From Arthrobacter antioxidans (GTDB taxonomy: Bacteria > Actinomycetota > Actinomycetes > Actinomycetales > Micrococcaceae): a DNA stretch of 64,000 bases. A model generated the notes under the pieces. It worked only from the letters and a program-made list of their open reading frames with translations, made no database searches and was not told the DNA's origin. The stretch is taken from contig NZ_CP095501.1 in NCBI RefSeq assembly GCF_023100725.1, positions 3,534,001-3,598,000 of the forward strand, in the 5' to 3' direction. Below, in pieces: positions 41,976 to 51,799 of this stretch. Each line of letters begins with the position of its first letter. Positions within the stretch are counted from its first letter, which is position 1. The position numbers and the translations under genes are program-made.

Positions 41976-43727
41976 GTGAACACCACAGAACCAGGCGCCC
42001 ACCCCGACTCCCCCCCAACCCGGATGTCCCACAGCCCTGCCGAACCGCTGCTCCACGTCCGGGGACTGCGGGTCGAGTACCGCCACCACGGCACTGCCAC
42101 CCCTGCCGTCGACGCCGTCGACCTGACCGTCGGTCGGGGTGAGATCGTCGCCCTGGTCGGCGAATCAGGATCGGGCAAGTCCACGCTCGCGAAGTCGATC
42201 ATCGGGCTGCTCCCGGCGGCGGCGCACCGGACGGCCGGCACCATCGTCCTCGGAGACACCGAGCTGACCAGCGCGAGGGAAAAGGACCTCGAGAGGATCC
42301 GCGGCCGACGGATCGGGCTGGTCCCCCAGGATCCTGGAGCGTCCCTCGACCCGGTCAGGACCATCGGTTCGCAGCTGGCCGAGGTCTTCCGCCTGCACCC
42401 GACCGGCCCGCGGCGCTCACGCGGATCGGTGCGGGACGACGTTCTCCGGCTGCTCGACCTCGTGGGCATCGACCGCGCCGAGGAACGGCTCGGGCAGTAC
42501 CCGCATGAACTCTCCGGCGGCCTCAAGCAGCGCGTGCTCATCGCCATCGCGTTCAGTCTCCGGCCCGAACTGCTCATCGCGGACGAGCCGACGTCAGCGC
42601 TGGACGTCACCGTGCAGGCGAGGATCCTCGAGGTCTTCGAACGCCTGGCCCGGGAGTTCGGCACCGCCGTGCTCTTCGTGACCCACGACCTCGCGGTGGC
42701 GACGGACCATGCCGCGCGCATCGTCGTCATGCAGAGGGGCCGCATCATCGAGGACCGCCCCGTGGCGGACATCCTCGCCGCCCCCGAGGAGGAGTACACG
42801 GCACGCCTGCTCGAGGAGGCGTCCCCCCATCGCCGCCCGGCCGAAGCCGGCACGCATCCGAGGCCGGAGGCCCGGAACGCTCCGGCCATCGAGGTCCGGG
42901 GTCTGACGAAGGACTTCCGGGGAAAGCGCGAGCAGCACCGGGCCGTCGACGGCGTGTCCTTCAGCATCGAGCAGGGCACCACCTTCTCCCTCGTCGGCGA
43001 ATCGGGGTCGGGCAAATCGACGACCGCCCGCATGATCCTGCGCCTGCTCGATCCCACGTCCGGGCAGATCCTCATCCACGGCGACGACGTCACCGCCGCC
43101 TCCCGCCACGAGAAGCGGGAGCTGTGGCGGAGCCTTCAACTCGTCTACCAGAACCCCGACTCGGCCCTCGATCCCCGCCTGCCGGTCAGGGACATCGTGG
43201 GCGAGCCACTGCTCAACTATCGCCTCGGCACCCGCACCGAGCGCTCCACACGCGTCGCCGAGCTCCTCGAGCAGGTCGATCTCCCGCCCGGACTCGCGGG
43301 CAAACGTCCGCTCGAGCTCTCGGGCGGCCAGCGCCAACGGGTGGCGATCGCCCGTGCCCTGGCTCTGGGTGCCCGGACCCTGGTGCTCGACGAGGCGCTG
43401 TCCGCACTCGACGTGCTGACCCAGGCGCAGATCCTCACGCTCCTGGCGGACCTGCAACAAGACCTCGGGCTGACCTACCTCTTCATCTCGCACGACCTCC
43501 ACGTCGTCGAACAGATCTCGACCACGGTCGGTGTCATGCGACGGGGACACCTCGTGGAGACCGGCCCCACGGCAGAGGTCTTCGGCAACCCCGCCTCGGA
43601 GTACACCAGGGCACTGCTCGCCTCCAATCCCGGGCATCGCCTGCGCGCGCTCTCCGACTCCCGCAGCGAGGCCCTGCGCGCCGCGCGGACGCCCCGCTCC
43701 GATCTCTCCGCCCTGTCGACCCAGTAA
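41976..43727 (+). CDS. ABC transporter, two fused ATPase domains (DppD-DppF type)
   Basis: A 583-residue protein. GTG 41976 lies four bases after AGGAG. Both halves are complete ATPases: first Walker A GESGSGKST, signature LSGGLKQR, Walker B LLIADEP; second GESGSGKST, LSGGQRQR, LVLDEA. The second Walker B is followed by LSALD, so both should hydrolyse ATP. Fusion of the two oligopeptide-type ATPases is common for such importers. Powers the permease pair upstream. Confidence 0.92.
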   Translation: MNTTEPGAHPDSPPTRMSHSPAEPLLHVRGLRVEYRHHGTATPAVDAVDLTVGRGEIVALVGESGSGKSTLAKSIIGLLPAAAHRTAGTIVLGDTELTSAREKDLERIRGRRIGLVPQDPGASLDPVRTIGSQLAEVFRLHPTGPRRSRGSVRDDVLRLLDLVGIDRAEERLGQYPHELSGGLKQRVLIAIAFSLRPELLIADEPTSALDVTVQARILEVFERLAREFGTAVLFVTHDLAVATDHAARIVVMQRGRIIEDRPVADILAAPEEEYTARLLEEASPHRRPAEAGTHPRPEARNAPAIEVRGLTKDFRGKREQHRAVDGVSFSIEQGTTFSLVGESGSGKSTTARMILRLLDPTSGQILIHGDDVTAASRHEKRELWRSLQLVYQNPDSALDPRLPVRDIVGEPLLNYRLGTRTERSTRVAELLEQVDLPPGLAGKRPLELSGGQRQRVAIARALALGARTLVLDEALSALDVLTQAQILTLLADLQQDLGLTYLFISHDLHVVEQISTTVGVMRRGHLVETGPTAEVFGNPASEYTRALLASNPGHRLRALSDSRSEALRAARTPRSDLSALSTQ

Positions 43728-43738
43728 GGACCAATGCC

Positions 43739-45037
43739 TTGACCGCTCCCGCCAGCACGTCGTCCCGGACCACGACCGACACCCCGACCCTTCCCGGGCA
43801 TGGAACGCCCCGGGTGTCCGGGGAAGCACGGTACGCGGAGCTCGCTGCGCGTTTCAGACCGGTCTTCCAGCGCATCGCCGAGGGGTCCCTCGACCGGGAA
43901 GCGCACCGGATCCTGCCCTTCGAACAGGTGGGGTGGCTCAAGGACGCCGGCTTCACGACGCTTCGCGTGCCCACCCGTCACGGTGGAGACCCCGTGAACC
44001 ATGAGCACCTGTTCCGGTTGCTGATCGAACTGGCCGAGGCCGACTCCAATGTCGCCCACCTGCTCCGATCCCACTTCTCCTTCGTCGAGACCGCCGCCCT
44101 GCAGCCCTCCGCATTCCAGGACCGCTGGTTCCCGCGGATCGCGGACGGGCAGATCTTCGGCAACGCGGCCACGGAGCGGGGAGGGAACGCGCTCGGGACC
44201 ACGCAGACCACGCTGCAGCACGAGGACGGCCAGTGGTTCCTCACCGGCGAGAAGTACTACACCACCGGCAGCATCTTCGCCGACTGGGTCGTGGTCATGG
44301 CAAGCACGCAGGGCGTCGAGGGACGCCAGTATGCACTCGTGAAGGCCGACGACGCGCGCGTCACCATCGTGGACGACTGGGACGGCTTCGGGCAGCCCCT
44401 CACCGGCACCGGGACGGCGCGCTTCGCCGGGGTCCCGGTGGACGCCGGGGACATCCTGCAGAGGACGGTGACGAGCACGCTCGAGCCGGCGTTCTTCCAG
44501 CTCTTCCTCCTGGCTGTCCTGGCCGGCATCGGACGCGCAGCCCTCCGCGACGTGAGGGACCTCGTCCGCACCCGCACCCGCACCTTCAACACCGGATCCG
44601 GCGGTCTCTTCCGGGACGACCCGCAGATCCAGGAACACGTAGGACACCTGGCCTCGAAGTCCTTCGCCGCCGAGGCGATCGTGGCTGCGGCGGCCCGCGA
44701 CCTCGACGCCGCCGTCGATCCCGATCTGGCACTCTCACCCGAGGCGGCGTTCCTCCGCGCCGAACTCGCCGTCCAGCAGGCCCACGTCACGGTCCCGCCG
44801 CTCGTGCTCGCGGCGACCAGTGAACTGTTCGACGTCACCGGCGCATCATCGGTCAGCACCGGCAAGGCGCTCGACCGCCACTGGCGCAACGCACGGACCG
44901 TCGCCACCCACAACCCCGCACTCTTCAAGGCACGCTCCGTCGGGGACCACTACCTCAACGGAACCATCCCCACCGGCCTGAACAGCATCGGCGAAGCCAC
45001 GATCCCGCACCCACCCACCACCGGAGGTACCCCCTGA
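43739..45037 (+). CDS. Acyl-CoA-dehydrogenase-fold flavoprotein (SfnB/DszC-like)
   Basis: A 432-residue protein starting at TTG 43739 after AAGGA (an ATG five bases earlier is out of frame and stops at once). The fold of DszC/SfnB monooxygenases is visible: AELAARFRPVFQRIAEG, LAEADSNVAHLLRSHFSFVE, ERGGNALGTTQTTL, GEKYYTTGSIFADWVVVMA and a helical C-terminal half ending with HYLNGTIPTG. Such flavin-dependent enzymes act on sulfur compounds such as dibenzothiophene or dimethyl sulfone with reduced flavin. The S-box-controlled context supports a desulfurisation role; the exact substrate is unknown. Confidence 0.85.
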   Translation: MTAPASTSSRTTTDTPTLPGHGTPRVSGEARYAELAARFRPVFQRIAEGSLDREAHRILPFEQVGWLKDAGFTTLRVPTRHGGDPVNHEHLFRLLIELAEADSNVAHLLRSHFSFVETAALQPSAFQDRWFPRIADGQIFGNAATERGGNALGTTQTTLQHEDGQWFLTGEKYYTTGSIFADWVVVMASTQGVEGRQYALVKADDARVTIVDDWDGFGQPLTGTGTARFAGVPVDAGDILQRTVTSTLEPAFFQLFLLAVLAGIGRAALRDVRDLVRTRTRTFNTGSGGLFRDDPQIQEHVGHLASKSFAAEAIVAAAARDLDAAVDPDLALSPEAAFLRAELAVQQAHVTVPPLVLAATSELFDVTGASSVSTGKALDRHWRNARTVATHNPALFKARSVGDHYLNGTIPTGLNSIGEATIPHPPTTGGTP

Positions 45038-46425
45038 TGTCCGTCTTCACCCAGCGCCCTCGGCTGCTCCTGAGCGCCTTCGCCATGAACACCACCAGCC
45101 ACATCCTCGGCGGTCAATGGCGTCACCCCGACGCCCGGCAGCACCGCTTCAACGACCTGAAACTCTGGACCGATCTCGCCCGCACCCTCGAGGACGCCAA
45201 GTTCGACGCACTCTTCCTCGCCGACGTCGTCGGGCTGTACGGCAACCACGGCGGAGGATGGTCATCCCACGTCGACCGCGGACTCCAGGTCCCCTCCAAC
45301 GACCCCCTGGTCCTGCAATCAGCGCTCGCAGCGACCACCGAGCACCTCGGCCTCGCCCTGACCAGTTCCGTCGTCCAGGCCCACCCGTTCCAGTTCGCCC
45401 GCCAGCTCTCCACCCTCGACCACCTCAGCAACGGCCGTGTCGCCTGGAACATCGTCACCAGCGTGCTCGAGAACTCCTTCCGGAACTTCGGCAACGACGG
45501 TCTCGTCGAACACGACAGCCGCTACGACTGGGCCGACGAGTACCTCGAGGTCTGCTACAAGCTCTGGGAAGGATCCTGGGACGACGGCGCCCTGCTGCAG
45601 GACAAGACCACAGGACGCCATGCCGACGCCTCGAAGGTGCACAAGATCAACCACGAGGGGGCCCGTTACTCCGTCGAAGGACCCCACCTCGTCGCGCCGT
45701 CGCCCCAGCGCACGCCGCTGCTCTTCCAGGCCGGCTCATCCGGCCGCGGGCAGCACTTCGCCGCCGCGAACGCAGAAGCCGCCTTCCTCTTCGCGCCCAA
45801 CGTCGGATACGCGCGGAAGACGACGACGTCCGTCCGGGCCCTCGCCCGTCAACTGGGGAGGAAGGACGAGGACATCAAGTTCTTCGCGGGCCTGTCCTTC
45901 GTCGTCGGCTCCACCGACGCCGAAGTGAAAGCCAAGCAGGCCGACTACGACGAATACCTGGACCTCGACATGATCGTCGCGCACATCGGTGGGGGCATCG
46001 GCGTGGACCTCGGCGGACTCCCCCTCGACACCACGCTCGGCGACGTCCGCACGGACGGCGCCCGCGGGGTCCTCGAAGCGCTGTTCGCCTCGGTACCGGG
46101 AGGCAACCCGACCATCGCCGATGTGGCCCGGTACCGCGCCTACAACCAGCAGATCGCAGGCACACCCGAGCAGATCGTCGATCAGCTCGAGTCCTGGCAG
46201 GACGCCGGAATCGACGGGATCAACATCATCAACCAGATCATTCCCGGCTCGTACCAGGACTTCATCGACGGCGTCCTGCCCGAACTGCGGCGCCGCGGAC
46301 TCGCCCAGGGTGACTACCGGCCCGGCACGCTGCGGGAGAAACTCTTCGGCGAAGGACCGCAGCTGCCCGCACGCCACCCCGCCACCGCACACCGCGGATC
46401 CTTCGACCACGTCCCTGTTCCCTGA
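45037..46425 (+). CDS. NtaA/DszA/DmoA-family FMN-dependent monooxygenase
   Basis: A 462-residue bacterial-luciferase-like TIM-barrel enzyme; its ATG overlaps the upstream stop (TGATG). Typical blocks: FDALFLADVVGLYGNHGGG, VVQAHPFQFARQLSTLDHLS, GRVAWNIVTSVLENSFRNFG, HDSRYDWADEYLEVCYKLWE and LLFQAGSSGRGQHFAA. Relatives cleave sulfones, sulfides or nitrilotriacetate using FMNH2 from a separate reductase, not encoded here. With the DszC-like neighbour it may release sulfite from an imported organosulfur compound. Confidence 0.9.
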   Translation: MSVFTQRPRLLLSAFAMNTTSHILGGQWRHPDARQHRFNDLKLWTDLARTLEDAKFDALFLADVVGLYGNHGGGWSSHVDRGLQVPSNDPLVLQSALAATTEHLGLALTSSVVQAHPFQFARQLSTLDHLSNGRVAWNIVTSVLENSFRNFGNDGLVEHDSRYDWADEYLEVCYKLWEGSWDDGALLQDKTTGRHADASKVHKINHEGARYSVEGPHLVAPSPQRTPLLFQAGSSGRGQHFAAANAEAAFLFAPNVGYARKTTTSVRALARQLGRKDEDIKFFAGLSFVVGSTDAEVKAKQADYDEYLDLDMIVAHIGGGIGVDLGGLPLDTTLGDVRTDGARGVLEALFASVPGGNPTIADVARYRAYNQQIAGTPEQIVDQLESWQDAGIDGINIINQIIPGSYQDFIDGVLPELRRRGLAQGDYRPGTLREKLFGEGPQLPARHPATAHRGSFDHVPVP

Positions 46426-46510
46426 CCCGGGACCAGGCCGACGGCGAGCGCCACGGACGCCGGCCGGGCCAGGAGCGTCAGTCGTCCAGCGGCGGGCGCC
46501 GCCCGTGGGC

Positions 46511-46837
46511 CTACAGCTGGTCCTCCAGATGGAAGACCTCCTCGAGCCGGAGGAAGCCCTCATCCGGGCGGCCCTCGAGCGCCACGAAGAACGGGCCCAT
46601 CTCCGCCTGCCACCGGGCGTTCACCTCCGTCGCCGCCATGGCGGCCTGCGACGCGGCGAAGTCCTCGCACTCCACGTACCCGACCAGCAGGCCGTCCGGG
46701 CGCAGGAACAGGGAGTAGTTGTCCCACCCGGTGTCCTTCAGCGCCCGGGCCATGTCCGGCCAGATCGCCGCGTGGCGCTGCCGGTACTCGGGGATGCGCT
46801 CGGGCCGGACCTGCAGCTGGAAGCAGACGCGTTCCAT
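46511..46837 (-). CDS. rhaM: L-rhamnose mutarotase
   Basis: A 108-residue small ferredoxin-like-fold protein with RHAAIWPDMARALKDTGWDN (catalytic His), the LFLRPDGLLVGYVE strand pair and the ARWQAEMGPFF motif of RhaM/RhaU. It interconverts alpha and beta L-rhamnopyranose, supplying the isomerase substrate. Last gene of the leftward rhamnose operon. Confidence 0.93.
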   Translation of the reverse strand: MERVCFQLQVRPERIPEYRQRHAAIWPDMARALKDTGWDNYSLFLRPDGLLVGYVECEDFAASQAAMAATEVNARWQAEMGPFFVALEGRPDEGFLRLEEVFHLEDQL

Positions 46838-46847
46838 GGGTCTCCGT

Positions 46848-46888
46848 TCGTCGTCGTGTAGGTCGTCGTCGTGTAGGTCGTCGTGCGG
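46848..46888. repeat. Tandem 15-bp repeat between rhaM and the isomerase-like gene
   Basis: TCGTCGTCGTGTAGG occurs twice in a row (46848-46862, 46863-46877) with a partial third unit. Slippage-prone linker of unknown role. Confidence 0.75.
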
Positions 46889-46895
46889 ACAGGGG

Positions 46896-48365
46896 TCAGA
46901 ACGCGACGTGGCGGTGCTCGACGCCGAGCAGTGACGCCGCGGCCTGCACGTCGGCGGCGCGGTGCCCCACGCACAGCGCCCAGTGGTGGCCGACCCCGGT
47001 CCGGCTCCACTCGTCCACCCAGAGCCCGGGGTCGGCCCCGAAGTCCACGCGCGACGTCGTGTTCCCGATCGCGAGCAGGGGGCCGGGGACCACGGTGCCC
47101 TCGGAGGTGACGAAGACGTAGGAGCCGTCCGGATCCTGCCCGATGCCGAAGGTCGTCACCGGGCCCTGGCGGACGTCGAACTCCACCGAGACGCCCCACC
47201 CCCGCTTGCCGTGATAGACGCCGAGCCCGCGCAGCAGCGGCTGGGCGGCGCTGACCGCGAGGTGCGCCGGGCCGTCGTGCCCCATCTCCACCACGTCGTC
47301 GAAGAAGTTCAGCGCCTGGATCTCCGTGAAGGATCCGCCGGCGCCCATGGCCTGCGCCGCGAGCATCGCGATCGAGGTCCGCAGCTCGTACTCCCCCGCC
47401 ATGGGCACGCCGCGGGCCGTGAGGAGGGAGGCGCCGAGGATCATGCCCGCCCCCAGGCGTTCGTGCTGCTCCCCCGCGAGACCCCGGTGGTAGTAGGCGA
47501 GCGAGTCGAGGTCGAACTCGGTGACGAGGCGGTCGAGGCCCACCGAGACCTTCGCGCCCCACGCGAAGTCGTCCTCGTCCACGGATCCGTCCACGGTGAA
47601 CAGGCTGCGCGCGAGGTCCACGCGCTCCCGGACCTGGGCATCCGTCACCTCGCCCACGAACTCGCGGAGGTCGTCGAACTCGACCACCTCCACATGGGAG
47701 CCGAACGTCGTCGAGACCGTGGTGAGATCCGTGGAGACGTCCAGCATGCCCGGATACACGTGGCCCATCAGGCCGTGGCGCGCGTGCCGGAGCCGTCCGC
47801 GCACGCCCGCCGCGTGGACCCACCGGTCGATCCGCTCCCACGCGGACTCCTGCTTCAGGTGCCCGGACACCGAGCGGAAGGGGATGCCGGCACGCCGGAA
47901 GACGTTCGCGACCTCGGGGACGGGGCACTGCCCGCAGTAGGCGAGCCACTTCCCGGTGTCGAAGTTCGCGTGGTCCATGGCCTCCGTGGGCTGCAGGTCG
48001 ATCACGAGGACCGGGGTCTGCGAGCGCTGCGCGATCGGCAGCACCATGGAGGACGTCAGGTACGTGGTGAGGAAGATGACGATCAGGTCGCAGTCGGCGC
48101 GCCGGAGCTCCTCGGCGGCGACCGCGGCCTCCCGCGCGTCGGACACGAAGCCGACGTCGGTCACGTCGGCGTCGAGCGCCTCGAAGCGGGAGGTGACGTA
48201 CCGCACCGATTCCCGGAGCTGCGGCAGGAGGTCGGGGAACTGCGGCCAGTACGCCCCGAGGCCGCCGGAGACGAGCCCGAGGCGCGTGGGACGGCGACGG
48301 ATCGGCTCGAGCCGGGCCGGGAGGGCCAGGGGCGTGCCGGGTGCGGCCGCGGAATCGGTGGTCAT
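46896..48365 (-). CDS. L-fucose/L-arabinose isomerase-family protein
   Basis: A 489-residue protein whose ATG 48365 lies after GAGGAG. The N-terminal half has a Rossmann-like isomerase domain (LIVIFLTTYLTSSMVLPIAQ, VYPGMLDVSTDLTTVSTTFG), and the C-terminal half has GAGMILGASLLTARGVPMAG, EMGHDGPAH and DEWSRTGVGHHWALCVGH, placing Glu and His metal ligands as in fucose/arabinose isomerases. The cluster also has a canonical rhaI on the opposite strand, so this may process a related 6-deoxy sugar or a side product. True substrate unknown. Confidence 0.8.
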   Translation of the reverse strand: MTTDSAAAPGTPLALPARLEPIRRRPTRLGLVSGGLGAYWPQFPDLLPQLRESVRYVTSRFEALDADVTDVGFVSDAREAAVAAEELRRADCDLIVIFLTTYLTSSMVLPIAQRSQTPVLVIDLQPTEAMDHANFDTGKWLAYCGQCPVPEVANVFRRAGIPFRSVSGHLKQESAWERIDRWVHAAGVRGRLRHARHGLMGHVYPGMLDVSTDLTTVSTTFGSHVEVVEFDDLREFVGEVTDAQVRERVDLARSLFTVDGSVDEDDFAWGAKVSVGLDRLVTEFDLDSLAYYHRGLAGEQHERLGAGMILGASLLTARGVPMAGEYELRTSIAMLAAQAMGAGGSFTEIQALNFFDDVVEMGHDGPAHLAVSAAQPLLRGLGVYHGKRGWGVSVEFDVRQGPVTTFGIGQDPDGSYVFVTSEGTVVPGPLLAIGNTTSRVDFGADPGLWVDEWSRTGVGHHWALCVGHRAADVQAAASLLGVEHRHVAF

Positions 48366-48443
48366 GGGGTGCTCCTCGGTGGGGGTAGGAATCCCGTGGG
48401 AGGGGCGGGGCATCCGAGGAGGACGCCCCGCCCTGCGCGGCGG

Positions 48444-49508
48444 CTAGAAGTCGTAGTCGTCGATGTTGTCCGCGTTGAACTGCGTGGGCGGGCCGACGAG
48501 CACGATCCCGCCGTCGGCCACCTCGCGCTCGCCGAGTTCGCCGGCCTCGAAGGTGTCGCCGACCTCCCCGGTGATGTCGCCGTCGGCGAGTGCCTTGCCC
48601 GCGAAGGCCGCCACGTAGCCGAGCTGTGCCGGATCCCAGAGCGCGAACTCGGTGACGGTGCCGTCCTTCACGAACGGCCGCATCTCGTTCGGCAGGCCGA
48701 GCCCGGTCAGCGCGACCTCGCCCTTGTACTCGGAGGTGGAGAGGTACCGGGCGGTCGCGGCGATGCCCACCGTGGTGGGCGAGATGATGCCCTTCAGGTC
48801 CGGGTAGGCCTGCAGGAGTCCCTGCGCCTCCTGGAAGGACTTCGTGTCGTCGTCGTCGCCGTAGACCTTGGCCACGAGCTCGATCTCCGCGTAGTCGGGG
48901 TTGGACGCCAGCTCCTCCTCCATGAACTTGATCCACTCGTTCTGGTTCGTGGCGTTCGCGGTGGCGGAGAGGATGGCGATCTCGCCCGCGCCGCCGATCT
49001 GCTCGGAGATGAGCTCGAGCTGGATCAGCGCCACCTCCTTGGCGTCCACCTGGCTGACGAAGAGGTCGCGGTAGTCGGGGTTGGTGTCGGAGTCGAACGC
49101 CACGATCTTCGCGCCGGCCGTGCGGGCCTCCTCGAGGGCGGGGCCGACGGCGTCGGGATCATTGGCGGCGATCACGATCACGTTGGTACCGCGCTGCGTC
49201 TCGGCGTTGATGAAGGACACCTGGCTCGACGCACTGGCGTCCAGCGGCCCGACCACCTCGGAGGACGCGAAGCCCGACTCCGAGGCGCCGTCCTCACCGC
49301 CGCCCAGCACCACGTCGGTGTAGGGGTTGTTGAGCTGCTTGGGGATGAAGGTGATGGTCTGCTCGCCGTCCGACCCGCTGCCGCCCTCCCCGCCGCCGTC
49401 GGAGCCGGTGTCGCCGCCGCCGCAGGCACTGAGGACGAGCGCGGCGCTCGTTGCGAGGGCCGCGACGGCCATCCGCCGTCGGGTGGATCCGGAATGGATG
49501 AACCTCAT
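48444..49508 (-). CDS. rhaS: Rhamnose ABC transporter substrate-binding protein
   Basis: A 354-residue periplasmic-binding-protein-1-type lipoprotein. ATG 49508 follows GGAAGAA; signal with lipobox LSAC-GG, then a Gly/Ser/Asp linker. IPKQLNNPYTDVVLGGGEDG and VIAANDPDAVGPALEEARTA belong to the RhaS/RbsB sugar-binding family. The adjacent transport and rhamnose genes make L-rhamnose the likely ligand. Confidence 0.9.
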   Translation of the reverse strand: MRFIHSGSTRRRMAVAALATSAALVLSACGGGDTGSDGGGEGGSGSDGEQTITFIPKQLNNPYTDVVLGGGEDGASESGFASSEVVGPLDASASSQVSFINAETQRGTNVIVIAANDPDAVGPALEEARTAGAKIVAFDSDTNPDYRDLFVSQVDAKEVALIQLELISEQIGGAGEIAILSATANATNQNEWIKFMEEELASNPDYAEIELVAKVYGDDDDTKSFQEAQGLLQAYPDLKGIISPTTVGIAATARYLSTSEYKGEVALTGLGLPNEMRPFVKDGTVTEFALWDPAQLGYVAAFAGKALADGDITGEVGDTFEAGELGEREVADGGIVLVGPPTQFNADNIDDYDF

Positions 49509-49569
49509 TGTTTCTTCCTTTCGATGTGCGCTGGGAACCAGTCGCCGGGTGCAACCCCAGGGGGACGGC

Positions 49570-50760
49570 CTAGGGAAGTGGTGCGGTGCGGACACGCCTG
49601 GCGTGGCGGGCCTCACGGATGGCGGACGCGATGTTCGGCGCCACCACCGAGATGATGAGCAGGGAGCCCGTGACGATGATGAGGACCACCTCCGAGACGC
49701 GGTCCAGCTTGAGCGCGTAGTTGATGGTGCCGATCAGCAGCACCCCGGCCAGGACCCCGGGGATGGAGCCCTTGCCGCCGAAGATCGAGACCCCGCCGAG
49801 CAGCACCGCCGCGATCACCGCGAGTTCCAGGCCGCTCGCGTTGTCGCTCCGGGCGCTGGAGTACCGGAGCGTCCAGTAGATGCCGGCGAGCGCGGACACC
49901 GTGCCGGTGGCCAGGTACAGCAGGAACTTGGACCGGGCGACGTCGATACCCACGAACGTCGCGGCCTCCCTGCTGTACCCGAGGGCGAAGAGCCCCCGGC
50001 CGAAGGGCGTGAAGTGCAGGACGACGGCGAACGCGATGACGAGGACCACCACGCCGATCATGACCGTGGGGATGCCGGTGCCGCCGATCTTCGAGGTGAA
50101 GAAGGAGGTGAGCCCGGGCGGGAAGTTCGCCACCGCATTGTCGCCGATCACCACGAGCGCGAGGCCGCGGAAGAGCGCCAGTGTGCCGATGGTGACCGCC
50201 AGGGACGGCAGCCCGAGATAGGCGATGAGCACGCCGTTGAACGCGCCGGCGACGAGTCCCGCCAGCAGGCACAGCACGAGGACGAGCGCGATCGGCATGC
50301 CGCCCTGCCAGAGGACCCCCATGAGGGCGCTGGTCAGTCCGGCGATGCTCGCGACCGAGAGGTCGATCTCCCCCGAGATGATCACCAGCGTCATCGGCAG
50401 CGCGATGAGCAGGGTCGGGATGACGTCGAGGAGCAGGAACCCCACGGTGACGGGCGACGCGAACCGCGGGATGGTGAGGCTCGCGTAGAGCACGACGACG
50501 ATGAGCACGTAGATCATGACGGCGTCGCGCCCGAGGAGGATCCTCGCGGCGCCCGTGCGCCCCTTCGGGATGGCGAGCACCTTCGTGGTGTCCGCCTTCC
50601 GCCCCGCCGGGCGGGCCGGCCTGGGGCGCTTCTCCTCGGGGGTCCTGGTGCCTGGGGCGGACATGCGCCTGCCTTTCGCTGGGGTGCCGTTCTCCGGCTG
50701 GTGCCCTTCGGGCGGGGTGGCGTTCTGCGGACCGGGCTGGGCGTCGAGGCGGTCAGACAT
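49570..50760 (-). CDS. rhaQ: Rhamnose ABC transporter permease
   Basis: A 396-residue permease of the ribose/rhamnose family. ATG 50760 follows GGAGG and overlaps the previous stop by 8 bases; a downstream ATG at 50664 would drop the polar N-terminus. Characteristic LVIISGEIDLSVASIAGLTS, LGYSREAATFVGIDVARSKF and AVIAAVLLGGVSIFGGKGSI. Partner of the RhaP permease. Confidence 0.88.
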   Translation of the reverse strand: MSDRLDAQPGPQNATPPEGHQPENGTPAKGRRMSAPGTRTPEEKRPRPARPAGRKADTTKVLAIPKGRTGAARILLGRDAVMIYVLIVVVLYASLTIPRFASPVTVGFLLLDVIPTLLIALPMTLVIISGEIDLSVASIAGLTSALMGVLWQGGMPIALVLVLCLLAGLVAGAFNGVLIAYLGLPSLAVTIGTLALFRGLALVVIGDNAVANFPPGLTSFFTSKIGGTGIPTVMIGVVVLVIAFAVVLHFTPFGRGLFALGYSREAATFVGIDVARSKFLLYLATGTVSALAGIYWTLRYSSARSDNASGLELAVIAAVLLGGVSIFGGKGSIPGVLAGVLLIGTINYALKLDRVSEVVLIIVTGSLLIISVVAPNIASAIREARHARRVRTAPLP

Positions 50761-51799
50761 TGCGGGCCTCCGCGATCCTGAGCTTGCGGGCGGACCGGAC
50801 ACTGGCGATGCGGTCGATGACGACGGCGGCGAGGATCAGGACGCCGACGATGGCCTGCTGCCAGAACTTGTCCACGCGCAGTGCCGTCAGGGCGCTGGTG
50901 ATGGTGGTCAGCAGGAGCGCACCGATCGCGGCGCCGAGCACGGTGCCGCTGCCACCGAAGATCGCGACGCCGCCCACCACGGCGGCGGCCACGACGTCGA
51001 GTTCGAGGCCCGCTCCCGTCGTCGCGCCCACCGAGTTGAAGCGGCTCGCGTACAGGACGCCGGCCAGTCCGGCCAGCAGCCCGTTGACCACGAAGGCGAG
51101 CAGGACGCGCCGCGTCACCGGGATGCCGAACAGCCGGGCGGCGTCGGGGTCGGATCCGATGGCGTACAGATCGCGCCCCTGCCGGGTGCCGAACATGTAG
51201 ACCGCGACGACCGCGACGACGCCCACCGCGATGAGCGTGATCAGGGGGAACCCGAGGAAGGTGTCCACGGACAGGTCCCCGAACGCCTGGGGCCGGTCGC
51301 CGGCGAAATACTGGGTGCCGCCGGCCCAGGCGTTGTTGATGCCCCGGAAGATGTAGAGCGTGCCGAGGGTGATGACGAGGGCCGGGACCTTCGCGATGGT
51401 GATGAGGAGACCGTTGAATGCCCCGAGTGCGGCGCCGAGGAGCATCCCGAGGACAAAGACCACGACGATCGGCAGGTCGGGCGCGGCGGCGAACATGCTG
51501 CCGGTCCCGAAGGCGACGAGCCCGAGGATGGATCCGACGGACAGGTCGATGTTCCGCGTGATGATCACGAGGGTCTGACCGACGGCCAGGATCATCAGGA
51601 TGGTCGCGTTCAGCAGCAGGTCCTTGATGCCCTGCTCGCTGAGGAACAGCGGGTTCAGGGCCGCGGTCACGGCGACGAGCAGCACGAGGGCGAGGATCAC
51701 CGGGAGTTCGCGGAGCTTCAGGAGCGAGGCGAGGACCGAGGACCTCTCGTGGCCGGGGGCCGGGTGGGCGGGCGCACCTACCGTGCCGTCGAGGCTCAT
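50753..51799 (-). CDS. rhaP: Rhamnose ABC transporter permease
   Basis: A 348-residue permease beginning at ATG 51799, whose ATGA overlaps the ATPase stop. [40 protein letters not shown] and [20 protein letters not shown] are the matching motifs of sugar permeases in this family. Works with the neighbouring permease and ATPase. Confidence 0.9.
   Translation of the reverse strand: MSLDGTVGAPAHPAPGHERSSVLASLLKLRELPVILALVLLVAVTAALNPLFLSEQGIKDLLLNATILMILAVGQTLVIITRNIDLSVGSILGLVAFGTGSMFAAAPDLPIVVVFVLGMLLGAALGAFNGLLITIAKVPALVITLGTLYIFRGINNAWAGGTQYFAGDRPQAFGDLSVDTFLGFPLITLIAVGVVAVVAVYMFGTRQGRDLYAIGSDPDAARLFGIPVTRRVLLAFVVNGLLAGLAGVLYASRFNSVGATTGAGLELDVVAAAVVGGVAIFGGSGTVLGAAIGALLLTTITSALTALRVDKFWQQAIVGVLILAAVVIDRIASVRSARKLRIAEARNV

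Noticed and set aside
46848..46888. Possible CRISPR-like repeat
   Set aside because: Direct tandem 15-bp units without spacers; no cas genes in the window.
46738..48936. 732-codon minus-strand open frame
   Set aside because: Another frame of the isomerase-like gene; Arg/Gly/Pro-rich and without a recognisable fold.
46962..49655. 897-codon plus-strand open frame
   Set aside because: Lies antisense to the isomerase-like and rhaS genes; His/Arg/Val-rich with no motif.
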